DNA of 64,000 nucleotides, taken from NCBI RefSeq assembly GCF_029024305.1, contig NZ_CP118974.1, positions 1,547,069-1,611,068 of the forward strand. The letters are read 5' to 3'. The position numbers and the translations under genes were made by a program. A model generated the notes under the pieces. The model was given only the letters and a program-made list of their open reading frames with translations. It was not told the DNA's origin and did not search any database. Shown in pieces: positions 36,754-48,348 of the stretch (within the stretch, counting starts at the first letter, position 1; each line of letters begins with the position of its first letter). This stretch comes from Mammaliicoccus vitulinus. GTDB taxonomy: Bacteria > Bacillota > Bacilli > Staphylococcales > Staphylococcaceae.

Positions 36754-37638
36754 TTAGTTGCCTTTCATTTGTCCTTTTACTTCATCAGCAAAGTTATCAG
36801 AACGTTTCTCGATACCTTCCCCAACTTCGTAACGAACGAAATCTACAAGCACGCCACCTTCTGTTTTTAAGAATTCAGCAACAGTTTGGTCTGGATTTTT
36901 AACGAACGCTTGATCTACAGCACAGATTTCTTCTAAATATTTACGCATTCTACCTTCAACCATTTTTTCAACGATATTTTCAGGTTTACCTTCATTTAAA
37001 GCTTGTTGTTTAAGAACTTCTTTTTCGTGAGCTAATTCTTCTTCAGAAACTTGGTCACGAGAAACAAATTTAGGATTTAAAGCAGCAATGTGCATAGCAA
37101 CATCTTTAGCAGCTTCAACATTAGTTGATCCTTCAACAACAGTTAATACACCGATACGTCCACCCATGTGTAAGTACTCACCGAATGAATCATTATCTGT
37201 TTTAGTTTTTAAAGTGAATCTACGTAACGTTAATTTTTCACCAATTGTAGAAATTGATTCGTTCATTTTTTCATCAACAGTTTGACCATTTGCTAATTTA
37301 GAAGCGCTTAATTCTTCAACGTTAGCTGGTTTAACTTCAAGAATATGATCAGCCATTTCTTTAACTAAGTTTTGGAAACCTTCGTTACGAGCAACGAAAT
37401 CTGTTTCTGAGTTTAATTCAAGAATAACTGCATCGTTACCATTAGAAGCAACAAAAGTTGTTCCTTCTGCAGCAATACGGTCTGCTTTTTTAGCAGCTTT
37501 AGCAATACCATTTTCACGTAAGAAATCTACCGCTTTATCGATGTCACCATCAGTTTCTGTTAAAGCTTTTTTACAGTCCATCATACCTGCGCCAGTTTTT
37601 TCACGTAATTCTTTAACAAGTTTAGCTGAAATAGCCAT
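36754..37638 (-). CDS. tsf: Elongation factor Ts
   Basis: Nucleotide exchange factor for EF-Tu. The 294-residue protein starts [21 protein letters not shown], the conserved N-terminal module, with [12 protein letters not shown] in the core. ATG 37638 has GGAGG upstream. It follows rpsB after a strong hairpin, so its level relative to S2 is set by read-through. Confidence 0.97.
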   Translation of the reverse strand: MAISAKLVKELREKTGAGMMDCKKALTETDGDIDKAVDFLRENGIAKAAKKADRIAAEGTTFVASNGNDAVILELNSETDFVARNEGFQNLVKEMADHILEVKPANVEELSASKLANGQTVDEKMNESISTIGEKLTLRRFTLKTKTDNDSFGEYLHMGGRIGVLTVVEGSTNVEAAKDVAMHIAALNPKFVSRDQVSEEELAHEKEVLKQQALNEGKPENIVEKMVEGRMRKYLEEICAVDQAFVKNPDQTVAEFLKTEGGVLVDFVRYEVGEGIEKRSDNFADEVKGQMKGN

Positions 37639-37692
37639 AATTTAATTCCTCCATTTATATAAATAATAAGTTCTCAAAGTAAATCTTTCTAA

Positions 37693-37729
37693 AAAAAGGT
37701 GATAAGTTATAGAACCTTATCACCTTTTT
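37693..37729 (-). terminator. Intrinsic terminator between rpsB and tsf
   Basis: A perfect 14-bp stem AAAAAGGTGATAAG (37693-37706) with 37716-37729, followed by a U run on the minus strand. Starts 5 bp after the rpsB stop. Confidence 0.85.
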
Positions 37730-37733
37730 GAAA

Positions 37734-38510
37734 TTATGCTTCAGTAGTTTCAGTTGATTCTTCTTTAGGTGCTTGTTCTGTTTCTTTTAAGTCGATGTTT
37801 TGCTCTGCAGCTACATCTTCATTTGAAACGCCTTGTTGACCTTCTAAAATAGCGTCAGCCATTTTACCAGTTAACAATTTAACAGCACGAATAGCATCAT
37901 CGTTTGCAGGGATAACATAATCGATTTCATCTGGATCACAGTTTGTATCAACAATACCAACGATTGGAATGTGTAATTTACGTGCTTCAGCAATCGCGTT
38001 ACGCTCTTTACGAGGGTCAACTACGAATAATGCTTGAGGCATTGATTTCATATCACGAATACCGCCTAAGAATTTGATTAAACGGTTGTATTCTTTTTTA
38101 AGTTCTACAACTTCTTTTTTAGGTAACACATCAAATGTGCCGTCTTCTTCCATTTTTTCGATTTCAGAAATACGTTTTACACGTTTAGAAATTGTTTTGT
38201 AGTTAGTTAATGTACCACCTAACCATCTTTGGTTAATGTAGTAGTGTCCAGCACGTTCAGCCTCTTCTTTAACTGACTCTTGTGCTTGTTTTTTAGTACC
38301 TACGAATAATACTTTACCGCCTTCTTCAGAAACAGATTTAATAAAGTTGTATGCTTCGTCAACTTTCTTAACTGTTTTTTGTAAGTCGATAATATAGATA
38401 CCGTTTCTTTCTGTGAAAATATATCTTTTCATTTTTGGGTTCCAACGGCGTGTTTGGTGACCGAAGTGAACACCTGCTTCAAGCAATTGTTTCATTGAGA
38501 TAACTGCCAT
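37734..38510 (-). CDS. rpsB: 30S ribosomal protein S2
   Basis: A 258-residue small-subunit protein with the family openers [24 protein letters not shown] (in part) and the later [19 protein letters not shown] and [12 protein letters not shown]. The acidic, Glu-rich tail (about 228-258) is normal for this group. ATG 38510 follows AGGAGG. It has a strong promoter at the codY stop and a leader of about 115 nt with hairpins. Confidence 0.97.
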   Translation of the reverse strand: MAVISMKQLLEAGVHFGHQTRRWNPKMKRYIFTERNGIYIIDLQKTVKKVDEAYNFIKSVSEEGGKVLFVGTKKQAQESVKEEAERAGHYYINQRWLGGTLTNYKTISKRVKRISEIEKMEEDGTFDVLPKKEVVELKKEYNRLIKFLGGIRDMKSMPQALFVVDPRKERNAIAEARKLHIPIVGIVDTNCDPDEIDYVIPANDDAIRAVKLLTGKMADAILEGQQGVSNEDVAAEQNIDLKETEQAPKEESTETTEA

Positions 38511-38626
38511 GATAATTCCTCCTAATTGGTTTTATTCCGCCATAAACACTCATTATAGAAACAACAAAGTATGTTGCACCACTCTATAATTTTAGTGAAT
38601 ATGTGTGAATTTGGCTTTTATAGCCG
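38511..38626 (-). promoter_or_regulatory. Structured rpsB leader
   Basis: Between the predicted transcript start (near 38626) and the ATG the RNA can form ATTATAGA/TCTATAAT (38552-38559 with 38583-38590) around an inner CAACA/TGTTG stem (38562-38566 with 38572-38576), and a small GGCT/AGCC hairpin near its 5' end. Position and shape suggest S2 autoregulation; the class is not one I can name for Firmicutes. Confidence 0.5.
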
Positions 38627-38632
38627 TTGTTT

Positions 38633-38661
38633 AATATAACACATCTTATAACGTTCATCAA
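38633..38661 (-). promoter_or_regulatory. Promoter of rpsB
   Basis: Minus-strand -35 TTGATG (38656-38661) and -10 TATATT (38633-38638), 17-bp spacer, with a TG extension before the -10. It lies directly after the codY stop. Confidence 0.8.
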
Positions 38662-38666
38662 GTATT

Positions 38667-39440
38667 TTATTTATTTAAACCTAATTCTTCTAGGAAACGT
38701 TCTTTTTTAATTCTAATGAATGTTCCTTTCATACCTAAAGAACGAGATTCGATAACGCCAGCACTTTCTAATTTTCTTAATGCATTTACAATTACAGATC
38801 TAGTAATACCAACTCTATCAGCAACTTTAGATGCTACTAATAAACCTTCTGATGCACCAAGTTCTTCGAAAATATGTTCGATCGCTTCTCTCTCTGAATA
38901 AGAAAGTGAGTTAATAGCCATTGTAATAGCCGCTTTATCTCTAGCTTCTTGTTCAATTTCATTATGTTTTTCTCTTAAAATTTCCATGCCAATTACAGTT
39001 GCTGCATATTCACCTAATACAAGATCATTATCATTGAAATCTTGAGTAACACGACCTACTACTAGCGTTCCTAAACGTTCACCGCCACCTAATATTGGGA
39101 AAATTGTCGTTCGGCTATCTACGAATAACTCTTTATTTTCTGGTGGAAATACAGTTAAAACATCCTCAATACTAATGTTAGATTGAGTTTGTTGAACATG
39201 CATTAATTGATCTGTATATTCTCTTGGAATATGTCTGTCTTCTAGCATTTTAATAATTCGGTCGTTACTCAATAATTCGTTTAAGCTTGAACCTAAAATT
39301 TTACCTCTTCTTGACACTATGAATACGTTCGTTACAGTTACATCACTGATTGTTTTCGCCATATCTTTAAAGTCTACAGCTATACCTTTATGTTTTTGTA
39401 GTAATGTATTTAATTCTCTCGTCTTTGTTAATAAACTCAT
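38667..39440 (-). CDS. codY: Global nutritional regulator CodY
   Basis: GTP- and branched-chain-amino-acid-sensing repressor of metabolic and virulence genes. The 257-residue protein has the N-terminal GAF domain ([30 protein letters not shown]) and the C-terminal winged helix with [21 protein letters not shown] (in part), which in S. aureus is almost identical. ATG 39440 after AAGGAG. It is the last gene of xerC-hslV-hslU-codY, the standard Firmicute arrangement. Confidence 0.98.
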   Translation of the reverse strand: MSLLTKTRELNTLLQKHKGIAVDFKDMAKTISDVTVTNVFIVSRRGKILGSSLNELLSNDRIIKMLEDRHIPREYTDQLMHVQQTQSNISIEDVLTVFPPENKELFVDSRTTIFPILGGGERLGTLVVGRVTQDFNDNDLVLGEYAATVIGMEILREKHNEIEQEARDKAAITMAINSLSYSEREAIEHIFEELGASEGLLVASKVADRVGITRSVIVNALRKLESAGVIESRSLGMKGTFIRIKKERFLEELGLNK

Positions 39441-39458
39441 TTAATTGTTCTCCTTTTT

Positions 39459-40862
39459 TTATAAAATAAATGCACTTAAATCTTTGTTTGTAGCAATTGA
39501 TTCTAATTTTTGATTAACGTATTCTGGTGTAATATCCACTACTGCATTTGGCATATTTGAAGCTTCGAATGAAAGGTCTTCAAGCATTTTTTCTAGTATA
39601 GTATGCAGCCTTCTCGCACCAATATTGTCTGTTTCTTGATTCACTTGAAATGCGATTTCAGCTAATCTATTGATAGCTTCGTCAGTAAAGTTAATTGTGA
39701 CCATTTCAGTTTCAAGAAGTGCTTTATATTGATCAAGAAGTGATTGTTTTGGTTCTTTTAATATTTTGACAAAATCCTCAGTTGTTAAACTATCTAATTC
39801 AACACGAATTGGGAACCTTCCTTGTAATTCAGGAATCAAGTCGCTTGGCTTAGACATATGGAATGCACCTGCACCGATAAATAAAATGTGCTCAGTGTTA
39901 ATAGAACCATATTTAGTTTGAACAACACTACCTTCTACAATTGGAAGAATATCTCTTTGAACACCTTGACGTGAAACATCTTGTCCACTGTTACTATTAC
40001 TAGCAGCTATTTTATCTATTTCATCGATAAATACCATACCCATTTGTTCTGTAAGTTGTATCGCTTCTTCGTTTACAGACTCTTGATCAATTAATTCATT
40101 TGCTATTTGATCCGTCAAAATTTTTCTTGCAGTTTTGACTGGAAGGCTTCGTTCTAGTTTTTTCTTCGGCATCATTTGACTCAACATATCTTGCATTTGA
40201 GGATTGTTTTCCATGCCCATCATACCTAATGATTGTTGCTCTTGTTCTACTTTAATTTTAACGATTTCTTCTTCTAGCTCACCATTCATTAATTGTTTCT
40301 TAATATCTTCACGTTTTGTTTTAATTTCTTCAGTCGGTGATTCTTCCACTTCATCCTGTTGGTTAAAGTTTGGAAATTGACCTCCAAATAAAGACTCTAA
40401 TGGGTTATTCCCATTGCTTTGAGCTTTTTTCTTCATGCTTGGGACTAGCAATTTAACTAACTTTTCATTTGCTTTCTGACTCGCGTCATCATGCACAAAT
40501 TTTTTCTTTTCTTCCTTTACGATTCGACGACCTACTTCAACTAAGTCACGAATCATACTTTCAACATCTCGACCTACATATCCAACTTCTGTGAATTTTG
40601 TCGCTTCTACTTTAACAAAAGGTGCACCTACTAATTTCGCCATTCTTCTAGCTATTTCAGTCTTACCAACACCTGTAGGTCCAATCATAAGAATATTTTT
40701 AGGAATAATTTCATTTCTAAGTTGATCATCTAATTGACTTCTTCTATATCGGTTTCTAAGTGCAATAGCTACTTTACGTTTAGCATCTTGCTGACCGATA
40801 ATATGATCATTTAATCGATCAACAATGTCATGCGGTGTCATTTTTAATTGATTTTGTGACAA
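39459..40862 (-). CDS. hslU: HslU (ClpY), ATPase of the HslUV protease
   Basis: AAA+ unfoldase that feeds proteins to HslV. The 467-residue protein equals the S. aureus length when started at TTG 40862, which has GGAGGG 7 nt upstream; the ATG at 40877 precedes that site. Walker A GPTGVGKT is at 60-67, Walker [10 protein letters not shown] at about 253, and the C-terminal SAFIL tail that docks into HslV is present. The I domain between them has a Gln/Met-rich stretch. Confidence 0.96.
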   Translation of the reverse strand: MSQNQLKMTPHDIVDRLNDHIIGQQDAKRKVAIALRNRYRRSQLDDQLRNEIIPKNILMIGPTGVGKTEIARRMAKLVGAPFVKVEATKFTEVGYVGRDVESMIRDLVEVGRRIVKEEKKKFVHDDASQKANEKLVKLLVPSMKKKAQSNGNNPLESLFGGQFPNFNQQDEVEESPTEEIKTKREDIKKQLMNGELEEEIVKIKVEQEQQSLGMMGMENNPQMQDMLSQMMPKKKLERSLPVKTARKILTDQIANELIDQESVNEEAIQLTEQMGMVFIDEIDKIAASNSNSGQDVSRQGVQRDILPIVEGSVVQTKYGSINTEHILFIGAGAFHMSKPSDLIPELQGRFPIRVELDSLTTEDFVKILKEPKQSLLDQYKALLETEMVTINFTDEAINRLAEIAFQVNQETDNIGARRLHTILEKMLEDLSFEASNMPNAVVDITPEYVNQKLESIATNKDLSAFIL

Positions 40863-40877
40863 CCTTGAACCCTCCAT

Positions 40878-41420
40878 TTATATTTCTTCAACTTTTATTT
40901 CGTGATTTGTGAACACACAAATATCTGCAGCAGTATTCAATGAAGCTTCCGCTATCTCTTTAGCTGATAAATGTGGTGCATATGACTTAAGCGCTCTTCC
41001 AGCACTCAATGCATAATTACCACCAGAACCAATCGCAATTATACCATCGTCTGGTTCAATAACTTCACCTGTACCACTTATAACGAGTAAATCCGTTTCA
41101 TTCATAACGATTAACATCGCTTCAAGTTGACGTAACATTTTATCTCCACGCCATTCTTGAGCAAGTTCTACGGCAGCTCTCGTCAAATTACCACTATATT
41201 CTTGTAATTTAACTTCGAATTTTTCAAATAATGTGAACGCGTCTGCAACGCTACCAGCAAAACCAGCTATAACTTTATCATGATAAAGTCTTCTCACTTT
41301 TCTAGCTGTTTGTTTCATGATGACTTGTTCACCTAGTGTAACTTGGCCATCACCCGCCATTGCAGAATGGCCATTATGTTTTATAGCAAATATTGTTGTT
41401 GCGTGTAATGATGAACTCAT
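40878..41420 (-). CDS. hslV: HslV (ClpQ/CodW), peptidase of the HslUV protease
   Basis: A 180-residue proteasome-like peptidase starting [17 protein letters not shown], with [10 protein letters not shown] and [15 protein letters not shown]. In most bacteria the chain starts with a catalytic Thr after Met; here, as in Bacillus ClpQ, a Ser would be exposed, so the nucleophile may be Ser. ATG 41420 with AAAGGAG. It lies 13 bp after xerC, and the hslU ATG-like codon touches its stop. Confidence 0.95.
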   Translation of the reverse strand: MSSSLHATTIFAIKHNGHSAMAGDGQVTLGEQVIMKQTARKVRRLYHDKVIAGFAGSVADAFTLFEKFEVKLQEYSGNLTRAAVELAQEWRGDKMLRQLEAMLIVMNETDLLVISGTGEVIEPDDGIIAIGSGGNYALSAGRALKSYAPHLSAKEIAEASLNTAADICVFTNHEIKVEEI

Positions 41421-41433
41421 TATCAATTCTCCT

Positions 41434-42315
41434 TTACGCACGTGGATGTGCGGATAAATATACTTTTCTTAACTGATCTTTTGTTACGTGTGTATATTGA
41501 CTTGTTGTTGATAAACTTTCATGTCCTAATAAACTTTGAACACTTCTCAAATCAGCACCTTGATTCAATAAATGAGTAGCAAATGTATGTCTCAATTTAT
41601 GGGGATGAATATGATATACCCCTTGAGTTCTCTTTACTATTTCATTTAGTGCATAACGTACACCACGTTCTGTGATCGGTTGACCTCTCATATTTACAAT
41701 TAAATAGTCATGGTCTATTTTCAATTGACTTCTGAAGCTTTCGATATAATCCGTTATAGCACTTTGGCAATATTCTCCAAAAGGAACAATCCTCTCTTTA
41801 TTACCTTTACCTAAAACTTTAACAAATGAGTAAGTTAAATCAATATCATTCATTTTTATATGAACTAATTCTGAAACACGTATGCCTGTTGCATAAAGCA
41901 ACTCCAAAATAACGCGATCTCGAATATTCGTTCGCTTACCATCGTCTAGCGTTTCAAATAATTTTTCCATCTCTTCTTCATAGAAAAAACTCGGTAAATG
42001 ATGTTCTTTTTTAGGATGAACAAGTTGAATAAATGGATTTTGAATATCACCATCTATGCTCATCCAATATTGATATAAAGATCTTAATGTCGAAATTTTG
42101 CGTGATACACTTGTTCGCTTATGTCCTTTATCATACAAAAACGCAAGGTATCTTCTTGCATCTTTATATTCAAAGGATTCTAAAGTTAAATGTTCTGATT
42201 GTAAAAATGCATTAAATTCATTTAAATCAAGTTGATATGCATTTAATGTATGGGTGGAAAAATGTTTTTCATACGTTAACATATCAACAAATTGCTGCTC
42301 AACTGTATGTACCAT
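41434..42315 (-). CDS. xerC: Tyrosine recombinase XerC
   Basis: Resolves chromosome dimers at dif with XerD. The 293-residue protein has an N-terminal SAM-like DNA-binding domain (about 1-90) and the catalytic domain with R146 (ATGIRVSEL), K170, H239-x-x-R242 (HKLRH), H265 (LLGHESL) and nucleophile Y274. ATG 42315 after GGAGG. First gene of the codY operon, with its own promoter. Confidence 0.94.
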   Translation of the reverse strand: MVHTVEQQFVDMLTYEKHFSTHTLNAYQLDLNEFNAFLQSEHLTLESFEYKDARRYLAFLYDKGHKRTSVSRKISTLRSLYQYWMSIDGDIQNPFIQLVHPKKEHHLPSFFYEEEMEKLFETLDDGKRTNIRDRVILELLYATGIRVSELVHIKMNDIDLTYSFVKVLGKGNKERIVPFGEYCQSAITDYIESFRSQLKIDHDYLIVNMRGQPITERGVRYALNEIVKRTQGVYHIHPHKLRHTFATHLLNQGADLRSVQSLLGHESLSTTSQYTHVTKDQLRKVYLSAHPRA

Positions 42316-42340
42316 TACTCATTCCTCCCAATTTATCTGA

Positions 42341-42369
42341 ATTGTATCACAATTCTAATAAATCTTAAA
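42341..42369 (-). promoter_or_regulatory. Promoter of xerC-hslVU-codY
   Basis: Minus-strand -35-like TTTAAG (42364-42369), 17-bp spacer, and -10 TACAAT (42341-42346) with a TG extension. Located between the trmFO stop and xerC. Confidence 0.6.
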
Positions 42370-42377
42370 ATAATTTA

Positions 42378-43679
42378 CTATAACATGACTTTAAATGAAT
42401 TTAAGTGTTTAAGTGCACGATTTGCTAGTTTCTCAAATCGTTCTTTTTTATCTTTAATTCGTTTTTCTAATGTAGGTACTAATCCAAAGTTAGCATTCAT
42501 TGGTTGGAAATTTTTATGATTGGCATGTGTTATATAATAAGCCATACTTCCAATAATCGTTTCTCTAGGGAATACGATAGGTTCTAAACCAGAAACTAAT
42601 TTACTCGCATTTATACCAGCAATTAAACCACTAGCAGCACTTTCTACATAACCTTCAACACCTGTCATTTGGCCAGCAAAAAATAAATCATCTCTTGATT
42701 TTAATTGATACGTTTCTTTTAATGCACTTGGCGAATTGATAAATGTGTTTCTATGCATAACACCATAACGAACAATATCAACATTTTCTAGACCAGGGAT
42801 AAGTGAAATCACTTCTTTTTGAGCACCCCATTTTAAATGCGTTTGAAATCCAACAATATTATATAAAGTGCCCGCCGCATCATCTTGTCGTAATTGAACA
42901 ACTGCATATGGTCTTTCACCAGTTTTCGGATCTTCTAAACCTACAGGCTTCATTGGTCCGAATAATAACGTTTTCTTCCCTCTTTCAGCCATTACTTCAA
43001 ATGGCATACACCCTTCAAAATAAATCTCTTTTTCGAATTCTTTTAAAGGCACAACTTCTGCTTTAATTAAAGCATCATAAAATGTATTGAATTCTTCTTC
43101 AGTCATAGGACAATTCAAATATGCTGCATCACCTTTATCATAACGCGATTTTAAATATACTTTATCCATATTTATGGATTCTTTTTCAATAATTGGTGCT
43201 GCTGCATCATAAAAGTATAATTGCTCTTCACCAGTTATATCCATTATTTGCTTAGTTAAACTTTCTGTTGTTAATGGACCAGTCGCTATAATTGTAGGTC
43301 CATCTGGTATTTCAGTAATTTCTTCATTTTTCACTGTTATATTTGGATGATTCTTTAAAGTGTCCGTAATATATCCCGCAAAATCATGTCTATCTACTGC
43401 AAGTGCGCCTCCCGCAGGAACACGAGCATTATCTGCAGCTCGAATAATGAGTGAATCAAGTTGTCTCATTTCTTCTTTTAAAACACCTACTGCATTTGTT
43501 AACTGATCTCCTCTTAAAGAATTCGAACATACGAGCTCAGCAAATTTATCTGTATGGTGTGCTGGCGTTTGCTTAACCGGTCTCATTTCATATAAATTAA
43601 CATGTAATCCTCTCTTGGCTATTTGATACGCCGCTTCGGATCCTGCTAATCCAGCACCTATAACATTAATTGAAGTCAT
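42378..43679 (-). CDS. trmFO: Methylenetetrahydrofolate-tRNA-(uracil-5-)-methyltransferase TrmFO
   Basis: Makes m5U54 in the tRNA T-loop using folate and FAD. The 433-residue flavoprotein starts with the FAD fold [14 protein letters not shown] and has [22 protein letters not shown] and [18 protein letters not shown], all family hallmarks. ATG 43679 follows GAGGAGG. Single gene between topA and xerC with its own promoter. Confidence 0.96.
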   Translation of the reverse strand: MTSINVIGAGLAGSEAAYQIAKRGLHVNLYEMRPVKQTPAHHTDKFAELVCSNSLRGDQLTNAVGVLKEEMRQLDSLIIRAADNARVPAGGALAVDRHDFAGYITDTLKNHPNITVKNEEITEIPDGPTIIATGPLTTESLTKQIMDITGEEQLYFYDAAAPIIEKESINMDKVYLKSRYDKGDAAYLNCPMTEEEFNTFYDALIKAEVVPLKEFEKEIYFEGCMPFEVMAERGKKTLLFGPMKPVGLEDPKTGERPYAVVQLRQDDAAGTLYNIVGFQTHLKWGAQKEVISLIPGLENVDIVRYGVMHRNTFINSPSALKETYQLKSRDDLFFAGQMTGVEGYVESAASGLIAGINASKLVSGLEPIVFPRETIIGSMAYYITHANHKNFQPMNANFGLVPTLEKRIKDKKERFEKLANRALKHLNSFKVML

Positions 43680-43722
43680 TTAATATGCCTCCTCAACTTT
43701 TCCAAATTTCACTCCACATTGA

Positions 43723-43750
43723 ATTGTATAACAAATCTGAATTTAATCAA
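43723..43750 (-). promoter_or_regulatory. Promoter of trmFO
   Basis: Minus-strand -35 TTGATT (43745-43750) and -10 TACAAT (43723-43728), 16-bp spacer, about 45 bp before the start codon. Confidence 0.55.
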
Positions 43751-43817
43751 ATGATAAAGTGATGTTAATTTTTAAAAATTAGTGACGTTTTACTTTTAAA
43801 TCATGAAATCAAAAAAC

Positions 43818-43857
43818 AAGTGCAAAAAGTTATCTACTAAAATAACTTTTTGCACTT
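43818..43857 (-). terminator. Intrinsic terminator of topA
   Basis: A perfect 16-bp stem AAGTGCAAAAAGTTAT (43818-43833) with 43842-43857, followed by a U run on the minus strand. Confidence 0.9.
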
Positions 43858-43864
43858 TATATTT

Positions 43865-45937
43865 TTATTTTTGTTCTTGCTCTTTATAATCACAATTTGG
43901 ACATATAACTTGAGCAGATTTTCCTTTTTTACGTTCAACTAGTACAGTCTCACATTTCGGACAAGAACGATCTAACGGTTTATCCCATGATGTGTAATCA
44001 CATTCAGGATATTGTGAACAACCATAGAAAATTCTATTTTTCTTAGATTTACGTTCTACAACTTCGCCTTCTTTACATTTAGGACACTTAACCCCAATTG
44101 TTTTAATGATAGCTTTTGTATTTCTACAGTCAGGGAAGTTTGAACAAGCCATAAACTTACCATATCGGCCCATTTTATAAACCATTGGCGAACCACATAG
44201 TTCACAGTCTTCACCAGCTGGTTCATCTTTGATTTCAATTTTTTCCATTTCTTCTTCTGCTCTTGCAACATCGATTTTGAAATTCTCATAAAACATGTCT
44301 ATTACTTTTTTCCACTCAATTTCACCATCAGCAACTCTATCTAACAGTGTTTCCATGTTAACTGTAAAATCAACATCTATAATTTCAGGGAAATATTCTT
44401 TAACAGCCTCATGTACGATTTCACCTAATTCAGTAGGTACAAATCTCTTTTGGTCCACTTTTACATAGTTTCTTTTTTGAATTGTATCGATTGTTGGTGC
44501 ATAAGTTGATGGTCTACCAATTTTAAGTTCTTCTAAAGTCTTTACTAAACGCGCCTCAGTATATCGTGGAGGTGGTTGCGTATAATGTTGCTTTGGATCA
44601 ATTTTTTCTGCAGTGACAATGTCACCTTCTTCTAAAGGAGGCAATTTACCTTCTTTTTCTTCATCTGTATCATCTTTAGCTTCAACATAAACTTTCATGA
44701 AACCTTTAAATTTGATTGTTTGACCATTTGCTCTAAATTTCAAATCACCTTGAGTGATATCAGCCGCAACTGTGTCTGCGATTGCTGGAGCCATTTGACT
44801 TGCCATGAAACGTTCCCAAATCAGTTTATATAAACGATATTGATCTCTAGATAAAAATGCTTTCATTTGATCCGGTGTACGATCAACGCTAGTTGGTCTA
44901 ACGGCTTCATGGGCATCTTGTGCACCTTGTTTACCTTTTGCTTCTTTAGCTTTCGACAAATATTCTTTACCATATTGATTTTCAATAAACGTTGCTGCTT
45001 CAGCTTTAGCACTATCTGCAATACGAGTAGAGTCTGTTCTCATATAAGTAATTAAACCGACTGTACCTTGTCTTTTTAAATCAATACCTTCGTATAATTG
45101 TTGTGCAAGCATCATTGTTTTTCTCGCTTTAAAGTTCAACTTACGAGAAGCTTCTTGTTGTAATGAAGAAGTTGTAAATGATTTAGCCGGATGTCTAAGT
45201 TTTTCTTTTTTAGTAACTTGAGTAACCTCAAATTTGTCTCCGTCTAATTGTGTTGTTATTTTTTGCACATCATTCTCTGTTTTCAATTTAACTGGCTTGC
45301 TTTTTTCATGTAAAAACTTCGCATTGAACGATTTCGTTTTATGTTTAAACAAACCTTCAATTGTCCAGTATTCTTCTGGTTTAAAATCATTAATTTCATT
45401 TTCACGGTCTATAACTAACCTTAACGCTACTGATTGAACACGTCCTGCTGATAAGCCTTTTTTAACTTTTTTCCATAAAACAGGAGAAATGTTATATCCG
45501 ACTAGTCTATCTAATATACGACGTGCCTGTTGAGCATCTACTAACTCATGTTCAATTTCTCTAGGATGCTTAAAACTATCTTTCACTGCATCTTTTGTAA
45601 TTTCATTAAATACTACTCTTGTTTTTTTAGTTTTATCTATATCTAATATATGTGCTAAATGCCACGCAATTGCTTCGCCTTCGCGGTCCGGGTCACTTGC
45701 AAGATAAACGTTTGTTGCTTTTTTAGCATAACGTTTTAAATCTTTAACGACTGGTCCTTTTCCACGAATAGTTATATATCTAGGTTCATAATTATTTTCA
45801 ACATCAACGCCCATTTGACTACGAGGTAAATCTCTTACATGCCCCATAGAAGCAACGACTTTATATTTTTTTCCTAAATATTTTTCAATGGTTTTAGCTT
45901 TTGCAGGCGATTCAACTATGACAAGATTTTCTGCCAA
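43865..45937 (-). CDS. topA: DNA topoisomerase I
   Basis: Relaxes negative supercoils. The 690-residue type IA enzyme has the TOPRIM domain ([30 protein letters not shown]), the catalytic Tyr at about 297 in [11 protein letters not shown], and three C-terminal four-Cys zinc ribbons (about 577-680). The start is TTG 45937 with GGGGG upstream, giving [15 protein letters not shown] as in S. aureus. Its promoter has a perfect -35 box. Confidence 0.97.
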   Translation of the reverse strand: MAENLVIVESPAKAKTIEKYLGKKYKVVASMGHVRDLPRSQMGVDVENNYEPRYITIRGKGPVVKDLKRYAKKATNVYLASDPDREGEAIAWHLAHILDIDKTKKTRVVFNEITKDAVKDSFKHPREIEHELVDAQQARRILDRLVGYNISPVLWKKVKKGLSAGRVQSVALRLVIDRENEINDFKPEEYWTIEGLFKHKTKSFNAKFLHEKSKPVKLKTENDVQKITTQLDGDKFEVTQVTKKEKLRHPAKSFTTSSLQQEASRKLNFKARKTMMLAQQLYEGIDLKRQGTVGLITYMRTDSTRIADSAKAEAATFIENQYGKEYLSKAKEAKGKQGAQDAHEAVRPTSVDRTPDQMKAFLSRDQYRLYKLIWERFMASQMAPAIADTVAADITQGDLKFRANGQTIKFKGFMKVYVEAKDDTDEEKEGKLPPLEEGDIVTAEKIDPKQHYTQPPPRYTEARLVKTLEELKIGRPSTYAPTIDTIQKRNYVKVDQKRFVPTELGEIVHEAVKEYFPEIIDVDFTVNMETLLDRVADGEIEWKKVIDMFYENFKIDVARAEEEMEKIEIKDEPAGEDCELCGSPMVYKMGRYGKFMACSNFPDCRNTKAIIKTIGVKCPKCKEGEVVERKSKKNRIFYGCSQYPECDYTSWDKPLDRSCPKCETVLVERKKGKSAQVICPNCDYKEQEQK

Positions 45938-45977
45938 AGTAAGTCCCCCTTGCTTATTCTATTGATTACAAGTGTAA

Positions 45978-46007
45978 ATGATAAACCGACAAATTCAGCT
46001 TTGTCAA
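45978..46007 (-). promoter_or_regulatory. Promoter of topA
   Basis: Minus-strand -35 TTGACA (46002-46007), 18-bp spacer, -10 TATCAT (45978-45983). Confidence 0.65.
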
Positions 46008-46033
46008 TTAAAACATTTTATAAAATTCTTTTT

Positions 46034-46918
46034 TCACATACTAACTGTATCATAATCCTCTATAATATCTTGCGCGTTTTGCACAAGCTTTGCACCTTCT
46101 TTAATTCTTTTATTTCCACCCTTACTTAACGTTTGAAAAATTGTCCCAGGACAACAATAAACATTTCGATTTTGTTCCAAAGCTAAATCAATTGTAATTA
46201 AAGAGCCACTACGTTCATCAGCTTCTGTAACAAGAACACCTTGAGATAATCCGCTAATAAGCCGATTTCTTTCAGGAAAATGCCACTTTTGTACTTTAGT
46301 AGTTGGATAATATTCTGATATGACAAGATGATTTTCCCTCATTAATTCATTGATATATCTCGTAGCTTTAGGGTAATGGTAATCTAGTCCAAAAGCAGCC
46401 ACACCAATCGTTAAACCACCATGCTCTATCGTTTTTAAATGTGCGAAATAATCAGCGCCCATAGCCATACCTGAAACAACAACTATATTTTCATTTATAA
46501 GCTTTGGTATGATCGCATGACAAATTTGTTCAGAATACGTTGTAGCCTTCCTTGAACCGACTATAGCCAATTTTCTCTCATTATTCAATATTGACAAATC
46601 ACCAATACCAAATAAAGCTAAAGGAAAATCATAAATTTCCTTTAAAAGCCTTGGATAAGCTTCATCATCGCTAAATAAAAGTTTTATATTTCTATGATGT
46701 AATGCTGCAAGAATTTTATCAATATCACTACATTCATATTTACTATACATTTCTACCATATTGTTATAATTAAATCCACTTTTATAGATAAACTCAAGAA
46801 ATTCATTACGAGAATCGACAAAATGTAATGTTTGATCATACCTTAACATTTTATGCATGTGATTTGTCGTATAACCCGCATAGACTAGCCTTAATACAGT
46901 TTGTTGATAATGATTCAT
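46034..46918 (-). CDS. dprA: DNA-processing protein DprA
   Basis: Loads RecA onto incoming single-stranded DNA in natural transformation. The 294-residue protein has the Rossmann-like DprA/Smf core: LAIVGSRKATTYSEQ, VVSGMAMGADYFAHL, FPERNRLISGLSQGVLVTEA (in part) and GSLITIDLALEQNR. ATG 46918 with GGGAG upstream. It lies between sucD and topA as in other staphylococci. It implies at least latent competence. Confidence 0.94.
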   Translation of the reverse strand: MNHYQQTVLRLVYAGYTTNHMHKMLRYDQTLHFVDSRNEFLEFIYKSGFNYNNMVEMYSKYECSDIDKILAALHHRNIKLLFSDDEAYPRLLKEIYDFPLALFGIGDLSILNNERKLAIVGSRKATTYSEQICHAIIPKLINENIVVVSGMAMGADYFAHLKTIEHGGLTIGVAAFGLDYHYPKATRYINELMRENHLVISEYYPTTKVQKWHFPERNRLISGLSQGVLVTEADERSGSLITIDLALEQNRNVYCCPGTIFQTLSKGGNKRIKEGAKLVQNAQDIIEDYDTVSM

Positions 46919-47313
46919 TAAAATACACTCCCTTATAGTGTAGATTTTCGGTGATAAATAAGCATGATAAATGACTTGTTGTAGATGTTATGAATATAAA
47001 GGGCAGTAACGAATGCTTTTAATTTTTCTGATGCGCAATAAACATAATTCGTACTAATTTCTTCATTATTATATTGTACTTTCTTCAAATAATATGACTG
47101 TTCTTTATATGTCATTTATACAAATTAATATCTTATTTGGATTGAATTGGGATTATTTTAGAAGTTTATGTGATTTTGATTTAAAAAGAGGTTTTAAAGG
47201 TGTTGAATTTGAGGTTCTTTTGGAAAAATTAAGAGTTGCAGTATATCTCCCACTCTTAATTGTAAATATTTTACAATTATTATAAAGCATAAATGTAATT
47301 TAGTCTATAAAAA
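46919..47313. other. Intergenic region upstream of dprA, no convincing gene
   Basis: Two short overlapping open frames on opposite strands (46933-47115 and 47094-47285) lack ribosome sites and resemble nothing I know. An AT-rich perfect 9-bp hairpin lies at 47257-47279 (TAATTGTAA/TTACAATTA). The dprA promoter must be here, but I see no clear boxes. Confidence 0.5.
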
Positions 47314-47345
47314 ACCACTAACAAATCATTATATTTGTTAGTGGT
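47314..47345 (-). terminator. Second hairpin after sucD
   Basis: A perfect 13-bp stem ACCACTAACAAAT (47314-47326) with 47333-47345, flanked by A/T runs. A backup terminator after the one at 47367-47409. Confidence 0.75.
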
Positions 47346-47366
47346 AAAAATAAAATTGAAACGACA

Positions 47367-47409
47367 AATAAGCACAGTGTCTTCAACTCGTAAAAACACT
47401 GTACTTATT
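47367..47409 (-). terminator. Intrinsic terminator of sucCD
   Basis: AATAAGCACAGTGT (47367-47380) pairs with ACACTGTACTTATT (47396-47409), 14 bp with one wobble pair, 13 bp after the sucD stop. Confidence 0.78.
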
Positions 47410-47422
47410 CTTATAAATGATT

Positions 47423-48331
47423 TTATTTAATTGTTAAGCATTTTTCATATAAACCGTCTTCTTTTTTAATACGGTTAATTAATGTTTCAGCAATAACAGA
47501 TGGTGTATCTGCTGTTTCTACGCCACAATCATTAAGTGTTTTAATTTTTTCAGATGCAGTACCTTTACCGCCTGAAATAATTGCACCAGCATGACCCATA
47601 CGTTTTCCTGGAGGCGCTGTTTGACCACCAATGAAACCAATTACAGGTTTAGTCATATTAGCTTTGATCCATTCAGCAGCTTCTTCTTCTGCTGTACCAC
47701 CAATTTCACCAATCATAACAACTGCATAAGTGTCTTCATCTTCATTGAATTCTTTTAATACATCAATAAAGTCAGTTCCGTTTACAGGGTCTCCGCCAAT
47801 ACCAACTGCTGTTGTTTGACCAATACCTGCTTGCGTTAATTGATGAACCGCTTCATAAGTCAATGTACCAGAACGTGAAACGACACCGACATGACCTTTT
47901 TTATGGATGTAACCAGGCATAATACCAATTTTACACTCATCAGCAGTTATAACACCTGGACAGTTTGGTCCTACTAAACGTGTCTTTTTGCCTTCTAAAT
48001 ATCTTTTAACTTTAATCATATCAATAACTGGAATATGTTCTGTAATACAAATTGCTAAATCTAATTCAGCATCTGCACATTCAACAATTGCATCTGCAGC
48101 AAATGGTGCTGGAACATAAATTACTGATACAGTTGCGCCAGTTTCAGCAACTGCTTCTTCTATTGTATTAAATACTGGTACGCCTTCTACTACTTGGCCA
48201 CCTTTACCAGGTGTTACCCCAGCAACGATTTGAGTACCATATTCTAACATTTGTTTCGTATGGAAAAGTGCTGTTGCACCAGTAATACCTTGAACTAATA
48301 CTTTTGTATTTTTATCGATGTATACACTCAC
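47423..48331 (-). CDS. sucD: Succinyl-CoA synthetase alpha subunit
   Basis: With SucC converts succinyl-CoA to succinate, making ATP or GTP, in the TCA cycle. The 302-residue subunit has the CoA-binding N-terminal fold ([17 protein letters not shown]), [20 protein letters not shown] and the phospho-His region [18 protein letters not shown] start at 48331 with GGCGGAG upstream, 17 bp after sucC. Confidence 0.97.
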   Translation of the reverse strand: MSVYIDKNTKVLVQGITGATALFHTKQMLEYGTQIVAGVTPGKGGQVVEGVPVFNTIEEAVAETGATVSVIYVPAPFAADAIVECADAELDLAICITEHIPVIDMIKVKRYLEGKKTRLVGPNCPGVITADECKIGIMPGYIHKKGHVGVVSRSGTLTYEAVHQLTQAGIGQTTAVGIGGDPVNGTDFIDVLKEFNEDEDTYAVVMIGEIGGTAEEEAAEWIKANMTKPVIGFIGGQTAPPGKRMGHAGAIISGGKGTASEKIKTLNDCGVETADTPSVIAETLINRIKKEDGLYEKCLTIK

Positions 48332-48348
48332 GTAAGTCTCCGCCTTTC

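Noticed and set aside
46933..47115. 60-codon minus-strand open frame just before dprA
   Set aside because: No ribosome site, no recognisable motif, and it overlaps another short frame on the other strand.
47094..47285. 63-codon plus-strand open frame between dprA and sucD
   Set aside because: No ribosome site; composition looks like random AT-rich DNA and it ends in a hairpin.
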